From Gordionus sp. m RMFG-2023 (taxonomy: Eukaryota; Nematomorpha; Gordioida; Chordodea; Parachordodidae), in contig NC_088779.1 of the NCBI RefSeq assembly GCF_954871325.1, forward strand, positions 17,796,846-17,860,845: a DNA stretch of 64,000 nucleotides. Direction: 5' to 3'. The translations under genes and the position numbers were made by a program. Each line of letters begins with the position of its first letter. Positions within the stretch are counted from its first letter, which is position 1. The notes below the pieces were generated by a model, which made no database searches, was not told where the DNA came from, and saw only the letters and a list, made by a program, of their open reading frames with translations. Positions 24,085-35,259 of the stretch are shown piece after piece.

Positions 24085-24840
24085 TATTTTAATTTAACAT
24101 ATTTACAGTATATATTTTTACCTATTTGCGTCAAAAAATTTCAAACAACTTTAGAAATAACGATTATGATAATCGTCACTTATCTAAGGTACATCTACAC
24201 TGAAATATCAATTTAACATATTTACACAATATATTTTTACCTATTTCCGTCAAAATATTCAAAAAACTTTAAAAATGAATATTATAATCTATGGTACATC
24301 TTCACTGAGTTTTTAATTAAACGTATTTACATCTATATTTTTACCTATGTGAGTCAAAAAATATCAAAAAACTTTAGAAATAACGATTATGATAATCGTC
24401 ACTTATCTAAGGTATATCTTCACTGAAATTTTAATTTAACATGTTTACAATATATATTTTATCCATTTGCTTTAAAAAATTTCAAAAAACTTTAATAACG
24501 ATTATGACAATTGTCACATATCTATGGTACATCTTCACTGAATTTTAAATTAAACGTATTTACAGCCTATATTTTTACTTATTTGCGTTAAAAAATTTCA
24601 AAAAACTTTAAAAATAACGATTATGACAATTGTCACTTATCTAGGGGAAATCTTATCTGAAATTTTAATTTAACATATTTACAATCTATATTTTTACCCA
24701 TTATAGCGTCAAAAATAAACTAATATGTTTTAAAATACAGATTAAGATATTTGTCATTTTTACAAAGGAACATCATCATTGAATTTATAGTTTAACATTT
24801 TTACCCTTAGTACCAAAAATTTCAAAAATGTTAAAAAATA
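24085..24840 (+). repeat. Minisatellite, about seven units of 103-120 bp
   Basis: The block TATATTTTTACCTATTTGCG recurs near 24113, 24233, 24336, 24456, 24570, 24688 and 24797. Each is followed by a TTTCAAAAAACTTT-type stretch, then AACGATTATGACAATTGTCAC-like and CTAAGGTACATCTTCACTG-like words. It forms the inner part of the right arm of the 21070-25658 element. Confidence 0.85.
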
Positions 24841-24894
24841 ACATGACAATTGTCACATTAAAATATTATAAATAACATAAAAATTTAATACAAA

Positions 24895-25394
24895 TATTTA
24901 TAAATTATTTAAACTAGTTCTTTTAATATACTAAAAAAAATAGATAATTTTACAAAAATGATAAAAATAAACCTATAAAAGATTTCAACTAAAAGATTAA
25001 TAATTCACAAAAAAATTAATTAAAAAAGAAGATTTTAAATTCTTATCAATTCAAATTTTGCTTAAAATTTTTACATGAAAACCACAAATTAATAGTAAGA
25101 AAAATAATATTATACAATACCTATTCGAAATATTCTATTTCTTTCTTTCTTTCTATTTATAAATTATTTAAACTAGTTCTTTTAATATACTAAAAAAAAT
25201 AGATAATTTTACAAAAATGATAAAAATAAACCTATAAAAGATTTCAACTAAAAGATTAATAATTCACAAAAAAATTAATTAAAAAAGAAGATTTTAAATT
25301 CTTATCAATTCAAATTTTGCTTAAAATTTTTACATAAAAACCACAAATTAATTGTAAGAAAAATAATATTATACAATACCTATTCGAAATATTC
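24895..25394. repeat. Recent tandem duplication, unit about 259 bp
   Basis: Sequence 24895-25134 recurs at 25154-25394 with only a few differences seen by eye; a short TTTCTTTCTTTC tract separates the copies. Both belong to the right arm of the 21070-25658 element, so the duplication is younger than the element. Confidence 0.85.
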
Positions 25395-25829
25395 GTCCTC
25401 TAGTCGAATTAAGTTCACGACTCAAATGGAAAACTCATGTTCTCGACTCAAATCGACATGAGTGCATGACTCGAGTTGACTGGAGTTTATGACTTGAGTT
25501 CACGACTTAAGTTCACGACTTGAGTCGACTTGAGTTCACGGAGTTGACTTGAGTTCACGACTTGAGTTCTCGACTCGAGTTCACGACTTCAGTGAGTCGA
25601 CTTATTCGAATCAGACTCCGAGTCAGAGTCGGGTGAACTCGACTTTTTAAAAACACTACAGTTCATGCACTTCTAGCTTGCTCATTTCATCATTCCCAAA
25701 ATAAATAGAATTATGACAATAACTAAAAGTGAAATGTCACTCTAAAACATATGTATTATTTTCTAACATAAATCTTCATGTTACTTGTAAAATCTTTAAA
25801 CCTAAATTAAGATACATAAATTTATTACG

Positions 25830-26534
25830 ATGTTTCACATTAATTCCTCATATAAAAACATTTTAATTCGATTTTTATTGTCTGGAAATAATTTTACTAA
25901 GCATTGTAATAATTTTTTAATAAATAGAAGCAATTTATCATCAGATAATGTAACAAATAAAATAGTAAATTCAAAAGGAGATTATATCATGATTAATAAA
26001 GATTTTGAAATGGAAATGATGGATTCAATGGGTAAGACTCCGTTAAAAAGTTTAACTGAACGAGGATTTCAATATTTATTCTTAACTGAGATGGTATCTG
26101 GAATGTTAGTGGCGATTGGACAAATATTTAAGGAACCAGCAACAATTAATTATCCATTTGAGAAAGGGCCTTTATCACCTAGATTTAGGGGTGAGCATGC
26201 TTTGAGGCGATATCCTTCAGGAGAAGAAAGGTGTATTGCTTGTAAACTTTGTGAAGCCATATGTCCAGCTCAGGCCATTACCATAGAAGCTGAAGAAAGA
26301 GAAGATGGAAGTCGTAGAACTACACGTTATGATATTGATATGACAAAATGTATTTACTGTGGATTTTGCCAAGAGGCATGTCCTGTTGATGCAATTGTTG
26401 AAGGTCCAAATTTTGAATACAGTACTGAAACCCGTGAAGAACTTTTATATAATAAAGAAAAATTATTAGCAAATGGTGATAAATGGGAATCAGAAATTGC
26501 AGCAAATATAAAGGCAGATTATCTTTACCGATAA
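25830..26534 (+). CDS. NDUFS8: NADH dehydrogenase [ubiquinone] iron-sulfur protein 8 (complex I TYKY subunit)
   Basis: A 234-residue frame encodes the 23-kDa TYKY subunit, which carries clusters N6a and N6b in the peripheral arm of mitochondrial complex I and passes electrons towards ubiquinone. Two 4Fe-4S motifs are complete: [14 protein letters not shown] (C135, C138, C141, C145) and [16 protein letters not shown] (C174, C177, C180, C184). The family hallmarks [24 protein letters not shown] and the C-terminal KADYLYR are present. The first 50-60 residues are variable and basic, as for a mitochondrial targeting presequence. The ATG at 25830 gives a length normal for animals. No intron interrupts it, unlike the spliced genes nearby. 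An AATAAA lies about 100 bp downstream. Confidence 0.97.
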   Translation: MFHINSSYKNILIRFLLSGNNFTKHCNNFLINRSNLSSDNVTNKIVNSKGDYIMINKDFEMEMMDSMGKTPLKSLTERGFQYLFLTEMVSGMLVAIGQIFKEPATINYPFEKGPLSPRFRGEHALRRYPSGEERCIACKLCEAICPAQAITIEAEEREDGSRRTTRYDIDMTKCIYCGFCQEACPVDAIVEGPNFEYSTETREELLYNKEKLLANGDKWESEIAANIKADYLYR

Positions 26535-26632
26535 TGTGTAGATTTTAAGTTAAATATGTAATATAATATTTTACAATCATTATTTTTTAAATTAGTTATT
26601 ATTTTTTGATTTATAATTCTTAGTTCTGATGC

Positions 26633-26638
26633 AATAAA
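26633..26638 (+). promoter_or_regulatory. Possible poly(A) signal of NDUFS8
   Basis: The first AATAAA downstream of the NDUFS8 stop codon is 99 bp away, a reasonable 3' UTR length. AT richness makes chance occurrence likely enough to keep confidence low. Confidence 0.35.
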
Positions 26639-26639
26639 T

Positions 26640-28482
26640 ATAATTATTTAAAAATATTATTTTACAATTTTTTTAAAATTATTGGATTCATTTTGTGAAA
26701 AAAATTATTCAAACATATTTTGGGAAACTTTATCTAGAAAAAGAATAAAAATTCTATTCTTTTAAAACTTTTCCTTACCCCTTTTATCTGAGATCTGACA
26801 GTTCTATATATTGATGTGATTTTTTTTTATGATAAAAACTTATGTAGGATATATTTTTCAGTCTTTATTATTAACTGATTAATTCTACGTAAAATGAATT
26901 AGCAATTATAATTAACTAACATCAAAGAATGAAATTTAAATCAGACATTTCTCAAATATTTTATGGATCAGAAACTATTTTTTTTTATGAGGTATCAATC
27001 AGAAATTTACCCTTTATTTGATAAGTTTTTCTCAAAATTTCAGTTTTAATTTTGAGGAATTAAATAAGAGCCTCTCAAAATTTGTTAAATTAATTATTAG
27101 TTTATTTTATTAAATCAAATTATATTTTAAAATATTCAACTTTTAAAATAAATTCTCTATTTTAAAATAAATTCTCATTTAGTTGCCATTTTAAAATATT
27201 TATCTTTGTACCAAACTGAATAATCTTCCAACTGGTGCTTATAAAGGCATCACAGTATTATATTTAAAAAAAATCCTTATTGGTATGATAATAACATTCA
27301 GCTATCTTATTTGTGTTATTAAACTCAGCAGCATTTGCTTAAAAGAAAAATAATGATCAATTGTTTAATTATGTACTAATAGGGCTACTTTTAAAAATAT
27401 TTTTCCAAGGTATTTTTTGTCATATGACTTGATTTATAAATTCTTAAAGTATGAATGTGATAATTAAAAAGATATCATTATACATCACAAGGAAAAATCT
27501 TTTTCCTATACCATCTTAAAAACCTTTTAATAAAGGTAGACAATATTTCCAACCATAAACTTATCCCAGATTTTCTTAAGGTTATTGGGGGGGGGGGGGC
27601 ATTTTTTAGTGAGATTTTTCCTGTAAATTGTTTCTCACCATAGTATATTTTCATAAAAATAATTTTGGGGTTTCATTTTATAAAAAATTCTATTTTCAAA
27701 AAAATATAAATTATAGTTATTTAAAAAATTAAACTACTAATTTTCTTTCAAATTCTTCTTTATAGTTGATATATTTTGAGAGGATAGGGGAGAAATTTTT
27801 ATTAGCTTAAAATGAAATTTATGAGAATAGGCAAATTTGTGATAGAGGGGAGGTGATTTGTGCCAGTTTTGACTTTAATTTTCAAGTTAATTAAATGATA
27901 TGTATATGAATTCTTCATAAAAAAAACTTATCTATCCTTGTAATTTTTCCAATACATTTACTATGAAACCTTCAACTGATTGCCTGCCTTATCTTCTGAA
28001 AATTTGGACCATTCATATGCATTTTATAGCTTTGTACATTTCCCATAACTACATAGTGAATCCTTCCAAGGGACTTTGAGTTTGGGATTGATTACAATAC
28101 TATTTAAGTAGAAGCTAGGATAAAGAGTGCCATAACAGGCCAGCCATTATTATTTTTTTCTACTAAAATAATTTTAAAATATTTTCTGCCTAAAATTTTA
28201 AGATTTGATCTAGATGAACTTATTTACATAGTTTCTTATTCATTATCATGAGTGCTAATCATCCTATGAATTAAAAAATATTATATAATAGTGGTATTCT
28301 ATTCAGCAAAGTTGTTAAAGTATCTAGATACAAAAATATGATATCTGTATCTAAATTAGCAATTTAAAATTCACGGGAATTTAAGTCTTGGGAAAATTAC
28401 CAGGAAAAATAGCAAATGAGAAATCAGGCAGGAAAATAAGGAAGAATGAGAAGTTAAAAGAAAATATTTTATTTATATATAT
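26640..28482. other. AT-rich intergenic DNA with a poly-G tract
   Basis: No gene or complete element is recognised. A tract of about 13 G lies at 27587-27599. Near 28318 AGTTGTTAAAGTATC resembles the TTGTTAAA-type transposon ends and is followed by ATCTAGATAC/GATATCTGTATC words, possibly a decayed end. Confidence 0.4.
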
Positions 28483-28741
28483 CAGAGACCTGCAGCTCCG
28501 GCCCTAAGCCAGGGTTTAGGAGGCTGGGCCGTATTTTAATTTTTTAAAATATACCCGGGCCAAGCCACCTTAAATTTTTTTTGTAAAAAAATCCGGGCCG
28601 GGCCTGAAATTTTTTTATTTAAAAAAAGCGAAGCCAGGCCTTCTTAAAGTATAAAACTCTTGCCGGGCCTTAAAAAATTTTTGAAAATCCAGGCCGAAAA
28701 TTTTTTAAATAAAAAATCCTAGCTGGGCCGGCAGGTCTCTG
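28483..28741. mobile_element. hAT MITE, CAGAGACCTGCAG family (259 bp)
   Basis: The ends CAGAGACCTGCAG and CAGGTCTCTG are inverted, with GGCCGGGCC/GGGCCGGAT words throughout. Flanks ATATATAT and ATATATAA agree at 7 of 8 positions, fitting a hAT target duplication. It is a short relative of the element at 38885-40898. Confidence 0.8.
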
Positions 28742-28984
28742 ATATATAAAATGCAATTGATATGAACATTGAACAATATAAGTCCAAATAGAAATGAAGT
28801 TATATTATTAAAATAGTTTAAAAATTATCCCCAGAATCAGAAATACATTCAATACTAAACATATTTATCTCTTCATTGGTTACTCCCATTTAATTGAAAT
28901 CTGGAATGTTTATAACGATTTGAAACCAATTCTCTCACCTCTTACATGGGTAGTTAATTTCTTAACTTTGATTGTGTTTTTCCA

Positions 28985-29279
28985 AAAGCAGACTTTTCTA
29001 AGTCTGCACTGGATGAAGAGATTGAGAATAATTTTGCAGCTAATATACAGATTATTGGATTTGTACACACCCCATTCCACCATAATAGCCAAATATTTGC
29101 AATACCTTTTCATAAAGCACAAAATTACCAAAAACCTTATTTGCACCAAAATTCAGCTAAATTTGCCATTGTTGTTTCTAAATACATTTAGATGTAAAGA
29201 TTGCTTAAACCATGCAGAATGGAAAAGGCTTGAAAGATTTTGCCAAGATAACTTGGATCCAAATGATTTGCTGTGAAAT
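28985..29279 (+). CDS. Unrecognised exon-like coding stretch
   Basis: This interval has protein-like composition against an AT-rich background. From about 28992 one frame reads FSKSALDEEIENNFAANI, then IIGFVHTPFHHNSQIFAIPF, and closes with a stop near 29190. In another frame the next bases read CKDCLNHAEWKRLERFCQDN followed by LDPNDLL and a stop at 29274-29276. The two might be joined by an extremely short intron (GTTTCTAAATACATTTAG, 18 bp), or this may be a pseudogene or the end of a larger gene. An acceptor (CCAAAAGCAG) precedes it. I do not recognise the family. Confidence 0.3.
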
Positions 29280-29629
29280 TTTTTCAGTTTGTTTAAATGT
29301 TGAATATTATCAGGGAAAAAGTATACTCTTTATTTTAATATTTAATCCGCTTGGTAAACAGAATAAATATAAATAAAATATGAAATTAATAAAATTTATA
29401 CCAAGATTCAAGATAGAACGAAGATTCTAGAGGTACCAAAGCAATTGTAATAAAATATATAACTTTACTATTATCAGCATTATAAAAAATTAATTTTTTA
29501 TCATCTTTCAAAATATGAGACTGTCTCTGGATCCTTGATGTTTTTATAATTTAATACGATGGCATAAAACAATAATCAAACAGACTTGTGGTATCTTTGG
29601 AAAATGTGATACCAAAATAAGATAGTGGT

Positions 29630-29740
29630 TACGTTAAAATTGAAGCGGTATTAATAGCTTATTTTTCACCTTCAAGTGCTAAAGTTGAACGATTATTTAG
29701 TAACGTAATATTAATACTGCGCTTTTACAATTGTAAATAG
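29630..29740 (+). pseudogene. hAT transposase remnant (C-terminal dimerisation block)
   Basis: Forward reading gives SPSSAKVERLFSNV, the motif around the conserved glutamate of the hAT C-terminal domain. Flanking DNA is too decayed to define the rest of the element. Confidence 0.55.
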
Positions 29741-30429
29741 AAAAGTCAAACGTTTATCCCATATAAATTATAGCGTCTTTAGAAAGTTTCCCATTTTTTA
29801 AATTATTGTTTTAAAAATTATATTATACATTTTTTTAAAATAAAAATTCCTAAATTTCTATAGAATTAAATAATTTAGGAGGGGATTTTATCAAATTTAA
29901 AAAAAAGGAAAGCAAATTTTCCTCTAAAATAAATTATTACCTAATCATATTTTCTATGGATAGCTCCACTCCACTACAACTTTCTATGAGATTAGTTTAA
30001 TATTATAATAATTTACTACATTATATTTCTTTATTATATTAAAATATTTTAAAATAAAAAAAATTATTTGACAATTATGAATGATAAGCTCTTACCTAGT
30101 TGATATTTACAATATGGATAAAAGACAACAAAAATTAATGACTTTATATAAATGTGATTAACTAATATTATATTTCTTTTTTCCAATAATTGTTAATATT
30201 ATAACTTATTTTGTAATTTTATAATCATTTTTAACTTTATGGTAAGCTTTTCTATTAATCGAATAGTTAATTAATTAATAAATTTATTATCAATATAAGA
30301 TATAATAATTTAAATTTTCATTATAATAAATTTTAATATATTTAAAAATGTTTGAAAAATATATAATAATACTATTAAAAAAAAAGAACGGAGATGGTGT
30401 GACGCAGGTAAACAAAAATGAAAAAGGGA

Positions 30430-30720
30430 CGTAAGCGTTGTCTATGATAGCTCTTTGGCTAGAAGGCTACCATTGAAACTGACATAATTAGCTTTGTGAA
30501 TCGCTGTGGATAATCATTGACGAAGAAAAAAACCCTCTCGAGGTTCTTCTGAGAGTTTGCTGATTTGTGATCCTAAGTTTTTGAAAAATGCTAAGGCGAG
30601 TTTGCTGAAGGTGCCAAGAGTGGTTGATATGATTGGGATGAAGCAATGATCGTTTATTATTTCTGTGTATTTAGAAATTTTAAACTGATAATTTAACATT
30701 ATATTTTACAATGGATTTTT
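30430..30720 (-). pseudogene. Possible non-LTR retrotransposon (LINE) fragment
   Basis: On the reverse strand IPIISTTLGTFSKLALAFFK (30514-30699) resembles the VPIVIGALGTV-type block found after the reverse transcriptase in some LINEs such as R2/R4-like elements. The frame ends early and no reverse transcriptase domain is present. Identification rests on one short motif. Confidence 0.3.
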
Positions 30721-30739
30721 ATTAGGATTAACAACAATT

Positions 30740-31431
30740 CAAATATCAACAAAAAATTGTGCGGAAAAGGAAAGCAAGGTATGTATGCTGGCAGAGGATT
30801 ATATAATTTTCTAATTTTATTAAATAACGCCGAGTAAAATTAATTATCTTTATCCTTGATAGAATTGTAGTGGGATCTCTTGAAAATATTGTGATTTTAT
30901 ATGTAAAAATATAATAAAATAACTCCACAAAGTGTTAATACGCCCCCCGTGATTTTTTAAATATTTAAATTTTAAGTCTTTTAAGATATTATAGAATATA
31001 ATGATATATTTATTAAAATGCAATAAAACCCCTTTTTTATTATATGTATTAACTCTAAATCCACTATTACTGTGTCCTTTCTTACCTTCAATGATAATCC
31101 TAAACTTTTCTGCTTATAATTCAGTTAAAAATAAAATATAGGGAAATTACACTTGATAAAAATTTAATAAATAAAGTAACGAAATTTCGGAAAATAGACC
31201 TCTCTTTAATTATTATTTTTACATAGTTAAGCTCCCTTTAGGATTAGACGATTCTATTTTTCTAAATAGATTTAAAAAATATATCCGTAATATGCTTATG
31301 TTGTATAACTTGTATTTGCATAAAAATTACAGTTAAATTAAGAGCTTCCAATAACTCTCGTAACTTAAGCCTGGTCCACTTCTTTAGTTGGGTCAAAAGG
31401 CTTAAAGGTAATAATTTTATCTCTTACCTTT
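30740..31431. other. AT-rich DNA, nothing recognised
   Basis: No coding signature, RNA gene or element end is visible. A short C-rich run (CGCCCCCCG near 30941) stands out only against the AT background. Confidence 0.4.
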
Positions 31432-31439
31432 CTTTTAAC

Positions 31440-34207
31440 TAGGGCTGTGCCGATATTAAATATCGGATCGGATCGGTCCTGATATTTGGCGTTTTTCAAA
31501 AATATCGGATCGGCCCGATACCTGTAAAAACCCGATCCGATCCGATCCTTTTACTAAAAATGCAATTCTTATAAAACTTTTGAGTAATGAAACTTTGAAT
31601 TATTATTTTTTAATAAAAAAAAATTTTTTTAAATATTTTAAAAAAAAATAAATTTTTTCGAGTTTCTATTTTACATTAATAATATTTTATAAATAATTTT
31701 TTTTTAAACAATGCAAATGTTATTTATTTTTTTAAATAGATTTTACAAGTTTTTTTATAAAAATAGAAAGGAACACCCAAAGTTTTATTTATTTTTAATT
31801 TTTTAAAAAAATAACACCAATTTTATTATTTATACTTTAAATAAAAATTATTTTAAATATGGTTTCTGAATTATGGAAATATTTTGATAAAGATGAAGGT
31901 AATTTTGCAAAATGCGTCATCTGCTAATTTCACGGGGAGGAATACTGAAAAATTCGTTCAATACAACTAACATTAAGAAACATCTGAAGCGTTGCCATCA
32001 AAAGGAATTCGAAGAGCTATCACAAAAAGAACGAGAAATATTAGAAAAAACAAATCAAATTTTTTAAAAAAAGAGCCCTGAAAGTCAGCCAACAATATCA
32101 GCCATTCTTAATAAAACTAATATTTGGAAACATTCTGATCCTAAATCAATAATAATTTCTAAATTTATAGGGGAAATGATAGCGTGTGACCATCAGCCGA
32201 TTTCTATCTTGGAGGATATAGGCTTTAAAAGGCTTTTACATCATTTATGTCCAAATTACAAAATTCCCAATAGAAAATATTTTTCGCAAGGAGTTATTCC
32301 GGATATATATGAAAAACTCTCCGAAAAAATTCGTAAAGAAATTTTGGTTGACGATTCTTTTTTATCCTTTACGGTAGATATATGGACTATAAATTCAGGT
32401 GGCGATTCTCACATCTCATTAACATGCCACTATATAAACCAAAATTTTCAACAAATTAATAGAGTTCTAAATGTTAAAACATTTAATGAGTCGCATACAG
32501 CAATAAATATTGCTCAAATTTTAGAAGAAATTATTAATTATTGGGGTATAAAGAAAAATAAAATACACCTAATCATTAGAGATAATGCACCCAATATAAC
32601 TTTGGCCATGAAAAATGGGAAATTTCAAAGCGTTTCTTGTTTTGCACATAGTTTGCAATTGGTTGCACAGGCAGCAATTTTATCACAGAGATCTATTATT
32701 GACATGCTTGCCCGGGTTAGAAAAATAGTAGGACACTTTAAACATTCTTCTATTGCACAAAATTGTCTAAAAGAAATCCAAATTCGATTAAGTCTAGCCC
32801 AGCACAAATTAATCCAGGATGTGCCCACCCGTTGGGATTCTACCTATTATATGCTCGAAAGATTGATAGAACAAAAAAGGGCGGTACAGCTGTTCATTAT
32901 CGATAATCCTAATTTGGGAAATCTCTCATTATATGAGTGGGAATTAGCAGAAAGGGTAATTGATGTTCTTGAACCAATTCAGAGAGTAACAAAAGAAATA
33001 AGTACGGAATCATGTTCAATTAGCAATGTTATACCCTTTGTTGAAATTCTGAAAAGTGAATTAACAATTAATGGGGACACAGATAGAGGTGTGCAGACTA
33101 TGAAGAATACCACTAATAATCAATTAACAACTCGGTTTTTTTATATTTATGATGATGACAATTATGTTGTCCCAACATTACTTGATCCTCGATATAAGGA
33201 TTTCTTTTTGCCAAAAAACATATCATACATAGAAAAGCTCAGGACTGCATGTGAGTCTTTTTTTAAAGGTGATGATAATGTTCAACTTCCAATTTCTAAT
33301 AAAGATTCGCCAGGTTTTATATTTTTTAAAATAAATTTAGATTTTATTGTTAACTTAGGTAATGACAATGAGAAAAATGTTCCACATAACATTAAAAAAT
33401 GCAAATTTAATTTAAGGGTTGCTTATAAATTGAAAATCAAAGAAAAACTAGTAATAAATGAAATCGATAGTAATGTAAATGATGACCTGCCATACCTAAT
33501 AGAAATCAAGGAATATTTAAAAGAATCTTTATATATAGAAAGTATGACAATATATTATATTAATTTAAATATTGCTTGGTTGGGCTATGATTGACCCATT
33601 TGTTTGGGTGATTTTTCAAAATCAACAAAAGATTGGGTTTGTATGAAACCCACTATTTTATAAATGTTAATTTTATATTTGTGTTATTTATTTAGAAAAC
33701 TCGAATAACATTGATGATATTAATATTATATCCCCAGTGAATCCACTTGAATATTGGAGAGTTAATGCTGTAAAATTTCCAACTTTATCAACACTTGCAC
33801 GTAAATTTTTGGCTCCTCCAGCAACAAGTGTCCCATCTGAGTCTGCCTTCAGTACGGCAGGGGATATTGATAGTCCTCATCGTAGAAGCCTATTGCCTGA
33901 AAATCTAGAGGCTCTTATATTTATTAAAAAAAATCTAATATATTATAATTTTATATATTAAATATTACAATTTTATAAACCAACATAAAATGGATATATT
34001 ATTATATATTTTTTTTAAAATTATTGTTGAAATAAAAAAATTAAATTATGCATAATTCTTTTATGCATAAAAAATATTGATTTATTAATTACATTTGGTT
34101 CAAAGAGGGGTGGTAAAAAATTAATATAAATATCGGATCGGTTTTGAACCAATATCGGAAAATATCGGATCGGATCGGTAAAAAATATGTGGATCGGCAC
34201 AGCCCTA
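31440..34207 (+). mobile_element. hAT transposon, CGGATCGGATCGG word-array ends
   Basis: Ends TAGGGCTGTGCCGATA and the inverted right end (ATCGGCACAGCCCTA) form the terminal inverted repeats. An exact 8-bp duplication CTTTTAAC flanks it (31432-31439; 34208-34215). Subterminal words ATCGGATCGG and CCGATCCGATCC fill 31455-31550 and 34130-34195. The 2,768-bp element carries a transposase gene with a damaged N-terminus, so the target duplication survives while the protein does not. Confidence 0.92.
31859..33961 (+). pseudogene. hAT transposase, BED finger region broken
   Basis: The first ATG (31859) starts MVSELWKYFDKDEGNFAKC, a BED-finger opening, but stops follow within 30 codons. The finger's second half (NIKKHLKRCHQKEF) and linker are in another frame with a further stop near 32066. 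From 32176 a long clean frame covers the catalytic fold: LSFTVDIWTI with an expected aspartate, IIRDNAPN with the second, and CFAHSLQLVAQAA. A likely 154-bp intron (33542-33695) joins it to 33696-33961, which holds the C-terminal domain with LEYWRVNA, ARKFLAPPATSVPSESAFST and LLPENLEALIF. Without its finger the protein is unlikely to bind DNA normally. Confidence 0.8.
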
Positions 34208-34230
34208 CTTTTAACATTAAAAGCGCTTTA

Positions 34231-34555
34231 ACAGCGTTAAAAAAATCGACCAGCTTTTATAATTCAATTCAATGTAAACTTATTTTATAACTATTTTGAG
34301 TTAGTATATAATAAATTATAGATAAATCATAGGATATGTAATTATGAAGCTTATAAAACCTTAAATTTTTTAGAATTTCAAATAATCGAATAATTAACAG
34401 CGTTAAAAAAATCAACCAGCTTTTATAATTCAATTTAATATAAACTTATTTTATAACTATTTTGAGTTAGTATATAAATTATAGATAAATCATAGGATAT
34501 ATAATTACGAAGCTCTTAATTTTTTTAGAATTTCTAATAATCGAATAATTTCCAA
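34231..34555. repeat. Tandem duplication, unit about 160-167 bp
   Basis: Two nearly identical units (about 34231-34397 and 34398-34555) each run from AACAGCGTTAAAAAAATC through CCAGCTTTTATAATTCAATT to ATAATCGAATAATT. They lie just past the 3' end of the FABP coding region and next to the hAT target duplication, so one copy may fall in the FABP 3' UTR. Confidence 0.85.
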
Positions 34556-34568
34556 TTTAATATAGATT

Positions 34569-35257
34569 TTATTCAATTTTTTTGTATATCCTTGTGCAAG
34601 TTATATTTCCGGCCTTCAAGGTCTAAAAATAAATTCTAGTTATAATAAGATTTCATAATTACCATATCCATTTCATCTCCGTGGAATTCTCGTAAGATAG
34701 AAGAATCTTTTCCACCTTCAGAAGATTTTTGATTATGAATTAACTTTTCACCATCGCGTGTTATAATTGACTGTATTAAAAATACATAATATAAATTAAA
34801 GCATCTGTTATTAGAAAAAATAATTTGCATAAGTTTTTATCCATCAATAAAATGCATATAAAAGTTAGGCCTCAAAAAGTGACCACATCATAATCAAGTT
34901 ATAGTTGGTTCCCAACTATTTAAGTTAAGTTTTTGTTTTTTTTAAATCAATAATAATCATTTTAACCTTACATTTGGTACCATCTGCTCTGTCTTCTTCA
35001 AATTCTTGCCCCAATTTAAATTTAATTGTAGTGCTTTTAAATAACATATCCGTTTTGATCGTCCATTCATCGCCATTAACTTCAATTGTGGTGACTGGTT
35101 TAGCTGCATCCGCCATTTTTCGTGTTAACAATCCAACGCCTAATAATATATAAACGTTCAAACGAATCTTTTTATTCATTTTATAACCTAATTCTTGCAT
35201 ATACTCATCAAAGTTTTTGCTAGAAATTAATTGATATTTCCCAGTAATTCCGGCCAT
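34569..35257 (-). CDS. Cytosolic fatty-acid-binding protein, four exons
   Basis: Small beta-barrel carrier for fatty acids and other lipids in the cytosol. Exons on the minus strand are 35257-35188 (70 bp), 35139-34967 (173 bp), 34770-34663 (108 bp) and 34622-34569 (54 bp with TAA), giving 134 residues, the normal family length. Visible hallmarks are the N-terminal GKYQLISSKNFDEYMQELG, then VGLLTRKMADAAKP, DEWTIKT and FKLGQEFEEDRADGTKCK. The C-terminal TCTRIY holds the Arg and Tyr that bind the ligand carboxylate. The three introns are 48, 196 and 40 bp and fall where vertebrate FABP introns fall; exons 2 (173 bp) and 4 (54 bp with stop) match vertebrate sizes. The 48-bp intron is in frame and would be missed by an ORF search. 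Confidence 0.95.
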
Positions 35258-35259
35258 TT

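Larger units (their letters stand above)
21070..25658. mobile_element. Long-arm TIR element with GACTCGAGTC word ends and minisatellite arms
   Basis: The ends are TAGTGTTGTTAAACGA (21070) and, inverted, TAGTGTTTTTAAAAAG (25658). Both lead into arrays of GACTCGAGTC/GAGTTCACGACTT words (21085-21235; 25400-25645). Inside these, a left arm (about 21490-22154) matches a right arm (about 24085-25134) in reverse complement. Part of both arms is a roughly 115-bp tandem repeat. The middle has no recognisable transposase. No clear target duplication is seen, so class is uncertain; the TTGTTAAA-type end resembles other hAT-like ends here. Confidence 0.65.

Noticed and set aside
24085-24840. Regularly spaced repeats resembling a CRISPR array
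   Set aside because: Units are continuous tandem repeats of about 115 bp without unique spacers, in a eukaryotic transposon arm.
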